50,447 nt of DNA from an uncultured Bacilli bacterium (GTDB taxonomy: Bacteria; Bacillota_I; Bacilli_A; RF39; UBA660). Below, piece after piece: positions 34,116 to 42,254 of this stretch. The position numbers were made by a program, and so were the translations under genes. The notes beneath the pieces were generated by a model. That model was not told the origin of the DNA. It saw only the letters and a program-made list of their open reading frames with translations, and made no database searches. Numbering within the stretch: position 1 is the stretch's first letter; every line of letters starts with the position of its first letter. The stretch is from positions 1 through 50,447 of the forward strand of contig CAKOLN010000009.1 of assembly GCA_934096075.1 (NCBI GenBank). Reading direction: 5' to 3'.

Positions 34116-35924
34116 TTATTGTAAAATTGTATGGCTTATATCGTACATTGGCATTAATATTGATACCATAATTGTTCCAACAATAACAGCCAAGAAAATC
34201 ATTAGAATTGGTTCAATTAAAGTCTTTAAAGTATTAGCCAAAGTTCTTTGTTCTCTCTGATAATACTCACTAACTCTCTCTAGCATTGAACTTAATTCTC
34301 CAGTACTTTCTCCTGTAGTAATCATATAGTATGCAAGAGGTGGAACACACCAATTATCTTTAAAGGATAAACTAATTTTATCTCCTCTTAACAAATTAGA
34401 AATAGTATCATACATTAACATCTTATAAAATTCATTATTAGTTATTTTACTTAAAATATCTATACTATCAGTAAGTAAAATATTATTTTTATTTAATACT
34501 GCAAATGTTTTTGCAAATAAATTCATCTCATTATATATAATCAATTTACCTATTACAGGAATATGCATTGCAAAATATTGTAAAATTGTTCTAAAAGCTT
34601 TAACTCTTTTATACAACAATCTTATAACAAATACCAATATAACTATACTAGATAGCATAATACCTATATTAGACTTTAAAAATCTTGAAACATTTAATAA
34701 TACTAATGTTATACCAGTTATATTTGCACCTAATCCATTATATACTTCTTCAAATTGTGGTATTACATAAATCATCATAAAAGTAATAACACCTATTGCA
34801 AATATTAAGATTATGGTTGGATAAGTAACCGCACCTATTAATTGTTTTCTAGTAACATCTTTTTCTTCATAATACTCACTCATTTCATCTAAAGTACTTT
34901 CCAAATCACCAATTAATTCTGCAGCCTTAACCATATTAATTAATAAGGGAGGAAAAACATTTCCTTGTTTTCTTAAAGCTTCACTAAATGACTCACCCAT
35001 AGATAATTCGTAAATAACTGAGTCATATACTTTTCTATATTTTTTTCTTTTATCTTGTTCTGACAATATTTTAACGGCATCAGTAAGAGGTATACCGCTC
35101 TTAATATAAGTAGATAATTGTGCCAACCAAAATATTAAATCTTTATTTCTCATTGGTTTTTCCAAATACCTATTTTCATTATGTACTAAATTTATCCACT
35201 TATTAGTCCTTATCTCATATACTTCAAAACCTGCATCCAACAAATATGAATGAACATCTAATTTAGATAACGCAGCAAAATATCCTTTTACCAATTTACC
35301 ATCACTATTTCTAGCCAAATATTCATAAGTTTGTTTTTTATCAGTTCTTTCAGCATCAACACCATTTTTATCTATTAATAATACTTCTAATTCTCTTTCC
35401 TTTTTATTTCTATAATGTTTAACAATTGAAATATTATTCCATTTATCAATAAAATAATCTTTAATTTTATTAGGAGTATGTTTAAAGAAATAAGTCAATC
35501 TTTCATTAGTTGTCTTTGTTTTCTTAGAAATACTAGTTAATAAATCACTGAATGCCTTAACGATAAAACTAGGTATTTCATAAAATATAAGTTTTACAAA
35601 TTTATAAAAGCCTAAAAACACTGCTTTTATTAATTCATATGTTTCAACAAAAATTATTTTCAAAAAATAATAATATACTACGTATCCAAGTTTATAGGTA
35701 AATTTTCCAATATATTCAAACGCATAAACAAAAGCATATATTATATAACTGAATAATGTTATTAATTTTGTAAATATAAAGTCTAAAACTTTAATTAAAC
35801 CCAATCCAAAAAATTTAAATGTTTTATATATTTCAGTAACAAAACCTGTAAATATTTTTGTTAATAAAGAAGACTTACTATTACCTATTTTATTAGACGA
35901 CTTTATTTTTCTTTTATTTGTCAT
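34116..35924 (-). CDS. PilC/GspF-type pilus membrane platform protein with long N-terminal extension
   Basis: 602 residues, against about 400 for normal PilC. The C-terminal 350 residues carry two T2SSF domains (LSTYIKSGIPLTDAVKIL near 268, and NLFAKTFAVLNKNNILLTDS near 460) and three membrane helices (VTYPTIILIFAIGVITFMM and others). The first about 140 residues are an unusual run of Phe/Tyr/Lys-rich amphipathic helices, and residues 190-260 resemble the ARNSDGKLVKGYFAA module of PilC starts. It forms the membrane base of a type IV pilus or competence system. AGGAGGT precedes the ATG. Paired with the prepilin peptidase. Confidence 0.85.
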   Translation of the reverse strand: MTNKRKIKSSNKIGNSKSSLLTKIFTGFVTEIYKTFKFFGLGLIKVLDFIFTKLITLFSYIIYAFVYAFEYIGKFTYKLGYVVYYYFLKIIFVETYELIKAVFLGFYKFVKLIFYEIPSFIVKAFSDLLTSISKKTKTTNERLTYFFKHTPNKIKDYFIDKWNNISIVKHYRNKKERELEVLLIDKNGVDAERTDKKQTYEYLARNSDGKLVKGYFAALSKLDVHSYLLDAGFEVYEIRTNKWINLVHNENRYLEKPMRNKDLIFWLAQLSTYIKSGIPLTDAVKILSEQDKRKKYRKVYDSVIYELSMGESFSEALRKQGNVFPPLLINMVKAAELIGDLESTLDEMSEYYEEKDVTRKQLIGAVTYPTIILIFAIGVITFMMIYVIPQFEEVYNGLGANITGITLVLLNVSRFLKSNIGIMLSSIVILVFVIRLLYKRVKAFRTILQYFAMHIPVIGKLIIYNEMNLFAKTFAVLNKNNILLTDSIDILSKITNNEFYKMLMYDTISNLLRGDKISLSFKDNWCVPPLAYYMITTGESTGELSSMLERVSEYYQREQRTLANTLKTLIEPILMIFLAVIVGTIMVSILMPMYDISHTILQ

Positions 35925-35982
35925 TATTAATAGTACCTCCTTTATTCTCTTCTATTATTAAGTATACCACATTATTAGTAAA

Positions 35983-36018
35983 GAAAAAAGAAAAAGATTA
36001 TATTATTCATAATCTTTT
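35983..36018 (-). terminator. Terminator after the foldase gene
   Basis: Minus strand AAAGATTAT-GAATAAT-ATAATCTTT followed by a T-rich tail, overlapping the stop codon at 36003. Confidence 0.7.
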
Positions 36019-36977
36019 TTATACTTATCATAGACTTTAGCTAATTCAGTATCTTTAATATTTAATCCTGAATCTTCTCTTAATTTTATTAAAGATTTTT
36101 CATAAACATTTTTATTTTCATTTACATAATTTGTTTTTAATACAGTTAAAATTCTAGCCTTAATTTCATCAAGTTCTGGTATTTCTTTAGTTTCTTTTCT
36201 TAATATAATATGATAACCATAATTAGTTGTAACTAAAGAACCAGTATATTCCCCATCTGATAATTTTTTAGCAGCAGTAATAAATGCATCTTCCAAACTA
36301 GAATCAAATTCTATGTCAAATTCTTCAGTTACAATATCATCTTCATATTCTTTTTTTAAATCATCCCACTCTTCTCCATCTTTTAATTTATCTAATATTT
36401 CTGTTGCTAATTCTTCTTTTTCTTCTTTATTATCACTACCTGTTTTAACTAAAATATGCTCTACTGTAAAAGGAGCAATTACCTCTTCATCATAATATTT
36501 TTTTATATCATCTTCACTTATTAAACCAGTCAAATATTCATCATAATACTTTTGTCTTAAATAATCTAATTTTAAATATTCTACAAATTCTTCATAACTC
36601 TCAAAATTATTTTTAGATAAAAAGTCTTCTTTTGTCATTTGGTAATTTTCTTCATAATATTTAATATATTCATCAGCTTTACTTTTTATAGTTTCTTGAT
36701 CTTCATCAGTCATTTCATATTTATTATAAAGAATAGTAGAATCAATTATATCTAGTAACTCATATTTAGCATATTTACTTTTAAGATCAGTATATAATTT
36801 ATCAGCAGTTATATTAGTTTTATCAAGTTTAATTGCCACTTGTTCTCCATTTTTTAATTCAGCTATTCTATCAGGGTAAAATAGTAGCATAACAAGTATT
36901 CCAATTAATAAGCAGCCGCCCATTCTCAACCATTCATTCTTTTTTATCATTTTTATTTTTTTTGTTAAATTTTTCAT
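36003..36977 (-). CDS. Membrane-anchored parvulin-type peptidyl-prolyl isomerase (PrsA/SurA-like)
   Basis: 324 residues. A basic start and one membrane helix (about 19-35, GGCLLIGILVMLLFYP) lead to an extracytoplasmic SurA-like helical part (about 50-165). A parvulin domain follows (about 170-265) with the FTVEHILVKTGSDNKEEKEE start and the YGYHIILRKE end, both characteristic. It helps exported proteins fold. The Cys in the helix lacks a good lipobox, so it is probably a helix anchor and not a lipoprotein like PrsA. A plausible client set is the five secreted VP proteins (inference). It has its own promoter and terminator. Confidence 0.82.
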   Translation of the reverse strand: MKNLTKKIKMIKKNEWLRMGGCLLIGILVMLLFYPDRIAELKNGEQVAIKLDKTNITADKLYTDLKSKYAKYELLDIIDSTILYNKYEMTDEDQETIKSKADEYIKYYEENYQMTKEDFLSKNNFESYEEFVEYLKLDYLRQKYYDEYLTGLISEDDIKKYYDEEVIAPFTVEHILVKTGSDNKEEKEELATEILDKLKDGEEWDDLKKEYEDDIVTEEFDIEFDSSLEDAFITAAKKLSDGEYTGSLVTTNYGYHIILRKETKEIPELDEIKARILTVLKTNYVNENKNVYEKSLIKLREDSGLNIKDTELAKVYDKYKKDYE

Positions 36978-37000
36978 AATCTCCTCATCTTTCTAAGTTC

Positions 37001-37029
37001 ATTTTACTATTTATTTACATCAACTTCAA
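37001..37029 (-). promoter_or_regulatory. Promoter of the foldase gene
   Basis: TTGAAG, a 17-base spacer and TAAAAT on the minus strand, about 20 bases before the start codon. Confidence 0.5.
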
Positions 37030-37049
37030 CAATAATCAACTTATTTTCA

Positions 37050-37664
37050 CTAATTTTTCATTTTTAAACTATCGATTACTGGACTATAACTATATCTATG
37101 GTATTTACATGGTCCATATTGTTTTAATGCCTCCAAATGCTTTTTAGTACCATATCCTTTATTATTTTTTAAATCATACATTGGATATTCTAAATCTATT
37201 TCATCTAACATTCTATCCCTAGTCACTTTAGCAATTATACTTGCAGAGGCAATAGACTCACTTTTAGCATCTCCTTTAATAATAGAATTACTTGGTATAT
37301 CTATATCCAATTTCATAGCGTCTATCAAAATATAATCAGGTTTAACATCAAGATTATCTATAGCCATTTTCATAGCTACTTTAGTTGCTTCATATATATT
37401 TATCTCATCTATTTTCTTTTCATCTACAATACCTATTCCTATACTTATTGCATCTTTCATTATAATATCATATAATTTTTCTCTCTTTTTTTCACTTAAT
37501 TTCTTAGAATCTTTAATTTCAGGATTAAAATAGCCAATCGGTAATATAACCGCTGCTGTTACAACTGGTCCAAGTAATGGTCCCCTTCCAACTTCATCTA
37601 TACCACAAATAAGTTTATATCCTTTATCATATAGCTCATTTTCATATTCTAACATTTCACTCAC
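37050..37664 (-). CDS. rnhB: Ribonuclease HII
   Basis: A 204-residue RNase HII, catalytic core only. ICGIDEVGRGPLLGPVV at residues about 19-35 holds the first acidic residues, followed by DSKKLS near 53 and the ADYILIDAM-type acidic strand near 110-116. It removes single ribonucleotides and RNA primers from DNA. The GTG at 37664 overlaps the dxs 3' end by 8 bases; an ATG at 37655 is equally possible. Both imply coupling to dxs. It complements the RNase HIII gene at 24.2-25.2 kb. Confidence 0.94.
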   Translation of the reverse strand: MSEMLEYENELYDKGYKLICGIDEVGRGPLLGPVVTAAVILPIGYFNPEIKDSKKLSEKKREKLYDIIMKDAISIGIGIVDEKKIDEINIYEATKVAMKMAIDNLDVKPDYILIDAMKLDIDIPSNSIIKGDAKSESIASASIIAKVTRDRMLDEIDLEYPMYDLKNNKGYGTKKHLEALKQYGPCKYHRYSYSPVIDSLKMKN

Positions 37665-39504
37665 TCATCTCTTTTTTTATTTTATTATAAATACTTTCAC
37701 CATCTAATTCTAACACCTTTAACACTTCATTTCTAGCTCCTTGTAATACAAAACTATCTTTAACTCCATAAATAATAATATTTTGATTAGTTAAAGTTTT
37801 CAAATAACTTCCAAGAGATCCCACAATCATACTTTCTTCATACACAAATATTTTTTTATTTTTACTTATAATTTTACTAAAATACTCTCTATCTATTGGT
37901 TTTTGAAACAAAGCATTTACCAATTCAATATGTATTCCTTCTTCATTTAATTTATCAATAAAAGGCTTTATTTCATTTAAAAAATCTCCATAAGTAATTA
38001 ATGTTGCGTCATTTCCTTCACTTATTTTAATCCACTTTCCTATTTCTATTTTATCAATTTTTTTACATTTTAAATTCTTTACTTTTGCCTTAGAATATCT
38101 TATACAAAAAGGAACTTTATTTACAATAGATGTTTTTAACAAGCATTCAGCTTCAATTGAATTACTTGGCGTAGAAATAATCAAATTAGGTATCGGTAAT
38201 AAAAATGTTAAATCAAATAATCCTTGATGCGTTTCACCATCTTCTCCGACAATACCACATCTATCTATACATAGTATTACATGAGAATTCATTCTTGCTA
38301 CATCATGCAAAACTTCATCATAAGCTCTTTGTAAAAAAGATGAATAGATAAAAACAATCGGAATTTTCTTTTCTAAAGATAAACCATTAGCAAGTACAAC
38401 AGCATGTTCTTCAGCAATTCCTACATCAATAAAATTCTTAGGATAGAGTTTACTAAATTTAGTTAATTTACTACCGTTTGCCATCGCAGGAGTTATAGCT
38501 ATTATATCTTTTTCCATTTGCTTTATTAACGAATTAGTAACTACTTCACTCCAACTCATTAATTCATCATTTGAAGTAGTAAGTATACCAACACTTGGAT
38601 CAAAAGGACTTACTCCATGATATATTCCACTAGTATCCTCTTCAGCAAACTTATACCCTTTTCCCTTTTCTGTTATTACATGAATTAAAACTGGTCTCCT
38701 ACTTCTTTTCGCAATATTCAAATAAAGTTCTAACTCTTCAAAATCATGTCCATTTATAGGTCCATAATAATCTATTCCAAACTCTTCAAAAACAAAACCA
38801 TCTTTCATATACATCTTTTTAATACTTTCTTTAATATTTTTAAGTTTAAAAGATATATTCATACCTATTTTAGTTTTATTTAATATTTTTTTAGTTTTAT
38901 CTTTAACATTCAAATAACCTTTTTTACTTCTTAATTTATCCAAATGATTATGCAATGCACCTACATTTTTAGAAATACTCATATTATTATCATTAAGTAT
39001 TATTATTAACTTGGTTTTACTTGTTCCAATTTGATTAAGTGCTTCATAAGCCAAACCATTTCCTATAGAAGCATCTCCAATTACTGCGATTACATTATTT
39101 TTCTTATCATTCAAATCCCTACCCAATGCTAGGCCTAACGCAGCACTTAAACTAGTACTCGAATGACCTGCTTCATATGCATCATAAATACTTTCATTCA
39201 TTTTAGTAAATCCAGATATGCCATTTATTTTCCTTAAATTATCAAATTCTTTAGCACGACCAGTAAGAATTTTATGAACATAACTTTGATGTGATACATC
39301 AAATACAATTTTATCCTTAGGAGAATTAAAAACTTTATGTAACATAATAGTTAACTCAACTATTCCCAAATTACTTGAAAGATGACCACCAGTTTTTGAA
39401 ACCTTTTCAATCAAATAATTTCTAATATCACTACTTAATTTTTTTAATTCATTATTATTTAATTTTTTTAAAAATTTAGGATTTTCTATTTCTTCTAATT
39501 TCAT
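37657..39504 (-). CDS. dxs: 1-deoxy-D-xylulose-5-phosphate synthase
   Basis: A 615-residue thiamine-diphosphate enzyme that joins pyruvate and glyceraldehyde-3-phosphate, the first step of the MEP isoprenoid pathway. Visible motifs are GGHLSSNLGIVELT near residue 39, the ThDP site VIGDASIGNG with NDNNMSIS about 25 residues later, the DVGIAEEHAV catalytic Glu region near 362, and YSSFLQRAYDEVLHDV near 385. The usual GDG of the ThDP motif reads GDA, a mild change. The ATG at 39504 has AAGGTG 5 bases upstream; the 33 extra codons possible before it overlap the promoter. rnhB follows. Confidence 0.93.
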   Translation of the reverse strand: MKLEEIENPKFLKKLNNNELKKLSSDIRNYLIEKVSKTGGHLSSNLGIVELTIMLHKVFNSPKDKIVFDVSHQSYVHKILTGRAKEFDNLRKINGISGFTKMNESIYDAYEAGHSSTSLSAALGLALGRDLNDKKNNVIAVIGDASIGNGLAYEALNQIGTSKTKLIIILNDNNMSISKNVGALHNHLDKLRSKKGYLNVKDKTKKILNKTKIGMNISFKLKNIKESIKKMYMKDGFVFEEFGIDYYGPINGHDFEELELYLNIAKRSRRPVLIHVITEKGKGYKFAEEDTSGIYHGVSPFDPSVGILTTSNDELMSWSEVVTNSLIKQMEKDIIAITPAMANGSKLTKFSKLYPKNFIDVGIAEEHAVVLANGLSLEKKIPIVFIYSSFLQRAYDEVLHDVARMNSHVILCIDRCGIVGEDGETHQGLFDLTFLLPIPNLIISTPSNSIEAECLLKTSIVNKVPFCIRYSKAKVKNLKCKKIDKIEIGKWIKISEGNDATLITYGDFLNEIKPFIDKLNEEGIHIELVNALFQKPIDREYFSKIISKNKKIFVYEESMIVGSLGSYLKTLTNQNIIIYGVKDSFVLQGARNEVLKVLELDGESIYNKIKKEMSE

Positions 39505-39519
39505 AATCGCACCTTCTTC

Positions 39520-39548
39520 ATTATAGTTTATTTTATCGTTGTAGTCAA
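39520..39548 (-). promoter_or_regulatory. Promoter of dxs-rnhB
   Basis: TTGACT, a 17-base spacer and TATAAT on the minus strand. The -10 ends only 15 bases before the ATG, so the leader would be about 8-10 bases. The rest of the 39549-39746 gap holds AT-rich sequence and no gene I can support. Confidence 0.7.
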
Positions 39549-39746
39549 AGAAAAAGAATAATGGATATCGTAATTTTTTGTCGGGAAACATAAAAAGACA
39601 CATACCCGTGTTATAATAAAATTGTTAAAAAAATAACATAAGGATGCGTCATGTAAATATTGTACTACAAAAATATTAAAAAGAGTTAAAAAATTTACTA
39701 TTTGATGAAATTTCTTTATAATTAATGATTTAACAATGAATTTTAT

Positions 39747-40208
39747 TTATAATTTATTTGTTTCTACTTCATCTCTTGTTTCAAGTGGTAATCTATTATA
39801 TTCATCGCTTTTTATTCTTTCGGATAGTTTTCTATAACTTAAATTATCTCTTATTGTTATATGTATGTAATAGTTTATTTCATTAATGTCTTTTAATGGT
39901 ATTAATTTTACAATGTGACTCCAGGTCAAAAGTTGGGGCAATGCCCCAACTTTTTGACACAATTCATAAAACTTTTTCATTCTAGTTAATTCTGTAAATG
40001 TATATCCTTTGCCAAATTTCTTAGTCAAAATACTTGCATATTTCTTAACTATACCTTCTCCGTAATGTTTACCAGCTAGGGTTAGTTCCTTAACGATGTT
40101 ATAATTTCTAGTAAGTTTATCTAAGTTATTCCTATATTCTCTTACCATTACTTTTGCTTTAGTTGTTATTATTTCATTTCTTATGTATTCTAAATAATTA
40201 TCTTTCAT
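39747..40208 (-). CDS. Truncated DUF1016/YhcG paralogue, N-terminal domain only
   Basis: 153 residues matching the N-terminal half of the two genes upstream: DNYLEYIRNEIITTKAKVMVREYRNN, HYGEGIVKKYASILTKKFGKGY, the aromatic LTWSHIVKLIPL, then RDEVETNKL and stop. The others continue at this point with KVKSGEEVLN and the nuclease domain. It may be a decayed copy or a retained free N-terminal domain. The reading frame is intact and the SD (GAAGGA) is kept. A perfect GC-rich palindrome lies in its middle. Third and last in the tandem array. Confidence 0.75.
   Translation of the reverse strand: MKDNYLEYIRNEIITTKAKVMVREYRNNLDKLTRNYNIVKELTLAGKHYGEGIVKKYASILTKKFGKGYTFTELTRMKKFYELCQKVGALPQLLTWSHIVKLIPLKDINEINYYIHITIRDNLSYRKLSERIKSDEYNRLPLETRDEVETNKL
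39925..39958. repeat. GC-rich palindrome inside the third YhcG paralogue
   Basis: GTCAAAAGTTGGGGC, AAT, then GCCCCAACTTTTTGAC, a 15-bp inverted repeat with one extra base on one arm. It lies at the same codon position as different palindromes in the two sister genes. Confidence 0.8.
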
Positions 40209-40699
40209 TGTATTTTTTTCCTTCTAAATATTCACAGATTTGTTTAACTCTATTTTAAATGTTGTTTTATATACATTATCAGCATCTATTAATGATACTT
40301 CAAAATTATTCATTTCTTTTGTTATTAGTATTCCTATTGTTTTATTATGGGTTGGTTTCTTTATTTCTTTATCTACTATATTCATATATGTTTTTATTTG
40401 TCCTAAGTATTCCTTTCTAAGTTCCGTTACTTTTAGTTCTACTACACAATATCTATTATCTTTTATGTTAAACAATAAGATATCTATGTAATTGAAGCTA
40501 TTTCCTATTTGCACTTTATATTCTCTACCTACATATGTAAATCCACCTCCTAGTTGTTCTAAAAAATAATCTAAATCACTTATTATCATTTCTTGTAATA
40601 CTTTTTCTGTAAATTTTTCTTTTAAGTTATTTGTTCTAACTATTATTGGATTTAGTACTTCTTCTCCTGATTTTACCTTTTTATTTGTTTCTAATTTAT
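40209..40699 (-). repeat. Duplicated nuclease-domain segment, copy B
   Basis: About 490 bases nearly identical to 41136-41628, at an offset of 927 bases. It covers the C-terminal halves of two neighbouring YhcG-type genes. Divergence begins sharply near codon 150 of each gene, pointing to recent duplication or gene conversion. Confidence 0.85.
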
Positions 40700-41135
40700 C
40701 TTTTGTTTCAAGTGGTAATCTATGATATTCATTGCTTTTTATTCTAAGTGACAATTCTCTTTTACTAAGATTTTCTCTCTTTGTTACATAAATATAATAC
40801 TTGATTTCACTAATATTTTTTAATGGTAAAAGTAATTTGTAATGAGACCAAGTCAATTGGTCATCCAGTGGGTGACTTTTTTCAATAAAGTGGTAAAACA
40901 GTCTCATATATTTTAAGTTTGTAATTCCATATGTTGTTCCAAATTCCTTAGTCAAAATGTTTGCATATTTCTTAACTATACCTTCTCCATAATGCTTACC
41001 AGCTAGGGTTAGTTCCTTACCGATGTTATAATTTCTAGTAAGTTTATCTAGGTTATTTTTATATTCTCTTACTATTACTTTTGCCTCAGTAGTTATTATT
41101 TCATTTCTTATTTGTTCTAAATAATTATCTTTCAT
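40224..41135 (-). CDS. DUF1016/YhcG-type PD-(D/E)XK nuclease, copy 2
   Basis: 303 residues: an N-terminal DUF1016_N helical domain (about 1-145, with LTWSHYKLLLPL near 100) and a C-terminal PD-(D/E)XK nuclease domain. The nuclease residues are visible as YIDILLF (Asp) and CVVELKVTELRKEYLGQIKTY (Glu-x-Lys). YhcG-family function is not established; DNA cleavage is likely. The nuclease half is almost the same as copy 1, but the segment between residues about 75 and 105 differs and contains its own palindrome. It has its own SD, 15 bases after copy 1. Confidence 0.85.
   Translation of the reverse strand: MKDNYLEQIRNEIITTEAKVIVREYKNNLDKLTRNYNIGKELTLAGKHYGEGIVKKYANILTKEFGTTYGITNLKYMRLFYHFIEKSHPLDDQLTWSHYKLLLPLKNISEIKYYIYVTKRENLSKRELSLRIKSNEYHRLPLETKDKLETNKKVKSGEEVLNPIIVRTNNLKEKFTEKVLQEMIISDLDYFLEQLGGGFTYVGREYKVQIGNSFNYIDILLFNIKDNRYCVVELKVTELRKEYLGQIKTYMNIVDKEIKKPTHNKTIGILITKEMNNFEVSLIDADNVYKTTFKIELNKSVNI
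40846..40878. repeat. Palindromic segment inside YhcG copy 2
   Basis: Two small adjacent stems, GACCAA/TTGGTC and GTCATCC/GGGTGAC (one G-T), bounded by AAGTCA and TGACTT. Same codon position as in the sister genes, different sequence. Confidence 0.6.
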
Positions 41136-41628
41136 TTTATTTCTCTCCTTCTAAATATTCACAAATTTGTTTAACTCTATTTTAAATGTTGTTTTATATA
41201 CATTATCACCATCTATTAATGATACTTCAAAATTATTCATTTCTTTTGTTATTAGTATTCCTATTGTTTTATTATGGGTTGGTTTCTTTATTTCTTTATC
41301 TACTATATTCATATATGTTTTTATTTGTCCTAAGTATTCCTTTCTAAGTTCCGTTACTTTTAGTTCTACTACACAATATCTATTATCTTTTATGTTAAAC
41401 AATAAGATATCTATGTAATTGAAGCTATTTCCTATTTGCACTTTATATTCTCTACCTACATATGTAAATCCACCTCCTAGTTGTTCTAAAAAATAATCTA
41501 AATCACTTATTATCATTTCTTGTAATACTTTTTCTGTAAATTTTTCTTTTAAACTATTAGTTCTAACTATTATTGGATTTAGTACCTCTTCTCCTGATTT
41601 TACTTTTTTATTTGTTTCTAATTTATTT
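41136..41628 (-). repeat. Duplicated nuclease-domain segment, copy A
   Basis: The partner of 40209-40699, including the same start-proximal intergenic bases. Very few substitutions separate the two. Confidence 0.85.
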
Positions 41629-42062
41629 CTTGTTTTATGTGGTAATCTATAATATTCGTCGTTCTTTAATCTTTCAGATAATTTTCTATAACTTAAATTA
41701 TCTCTTATTGTTATATTAATGTAATAATTTATTTCATTAATATCTTTTAATGGTAAAAGTTTTAAATAATGATTCCAGGACAAAGTGCGGTGCACTGCAC
41801 CGCATTTTTGAATTAACTCATAAAAAGCTCTCATTTTTCTTAATTCAGCTGCCTTATACCCTTTGCCAAATTCCTTAGTCAAAATGTTTGCATATTTCTT
41901 AACTATACCTTCTCCGTAATGTTTACCAGCTAGCGTTAGTTCCTTACCGATGTTATAATTTCTAGTAAGTTTATCTAGGTTATTTTTATATTCTCTTACT
42001 ATTACTTTTGCTTCAGTAGTTATTATTTCATTTCTTATGTATTCTAAATAATTATCTTTCAT
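41151..42062 (-). CDS. DUF1016/YhcG-type PD-(D/E)XK nuclease, copy 1
   Basis: 303 residues and first of the three-gene array. Layout as in copy 2: the N-terminal domain with LSWNHYLKLLPL, then the nuclease domain with YIDILLF and VVELKVTELRKEY. The ATG at 42062 has AAAGGAG 8 bases upstream; an upstream in-frame extension is not supported. A consensus promoter with an inverted repeat over its -35 drives the array, hinting at repression. The array lies between dxs and smc with no mobile-element genes. These are probably accessory, possibly defence-type, nucleases (inference). Confidence 0.85.
   Translation of the reverse strand: MKDNYLEYIRNEIITTEAKVIVREYKNNLDKLTRNYNIGKELTLAGKHYGEGIVKKYANILTKEFGKGYKAAELRKMRAFYELIQKCGAVHRTLSWNHYLKLLPLKDINEINYYINITIRDNLSYRKLSERLKNDEYYRLPHKTRNKLETNKKVKSGEEVLNPIIVRTNSLKEKFTEKVLQEMIISDLDYFLEQLGGGFTYVGREYKVQIGNSFNYIDILLFNIKDNRYCVVELKVTELRKEYLGQIKTYMNIVDKEIKKPTHNKTIGILITKEMNNFEVSLIDGDNVYKTTFKIELNKFVNI
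41781..41810. repeat. GC-rich palindrome inside YhcG copy 1
   Basis: TGCGGTGCA-C-TGCACCGCA with CAAAG and TTTTTG at its ends: a 9-bp perfect GC-rich stem, extended by A-T pairs. Confidence 0.8.
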
Positions 42063-42085
42063 GTATTTTTCTCCTTTAGTTAAAT

Positions 42086-42120
42086 ACATTATCATATAAT
42101 TTTACAGTTGTCAAACAACT
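42086..42120 (-). promoter_or_regulatory. Promoter and overlapping operator of the YhcG array
   Basis: TTGACA, a 17-base spacer and TAATGT on the minus strand. The -35 lies within the inverted repeat AGTTGT-CAA-ACAACT (42106-42120), a likely repressor site. Confidence 0.6.
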
Positions 42121-42185
42121 ACAAAATTAAAAATTGAATAGTCAATTTTTAAAATCAAAGTAAATTTATTTGTCATTTGTATATA

Positions 42186-42225
42186 TAAAAAGTACAAAAC
42201 ATATATAAATATTTAATTTTGTACT
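42186..42225 (-). terminator. Terminator of rnc-smc
   Basis: Minus strand AGTACAAAA, a 17-base loop and TTTTGTACT followed by T4. Confidence 0.6.
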
Positions 42226-42254
42226 CTCAATTATCAAAATTATTAACTAAAATT

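Noticed and set aside
37657..39504. GDG to GDA change in the dxs thiamine motif as evidence of inactivity
   Set aside because: The Asp and the NDN part are kept, and the remaining catalytic motifs are intact; a small side chain there is probably tolerated.
39747..42062. The three YhcG-type genes as a complete restriction-modification or named defence system
   Set aside because: No methyltransferase, specificity subunit or other partner lies nearby; only the nuclease paralogues can be supported.
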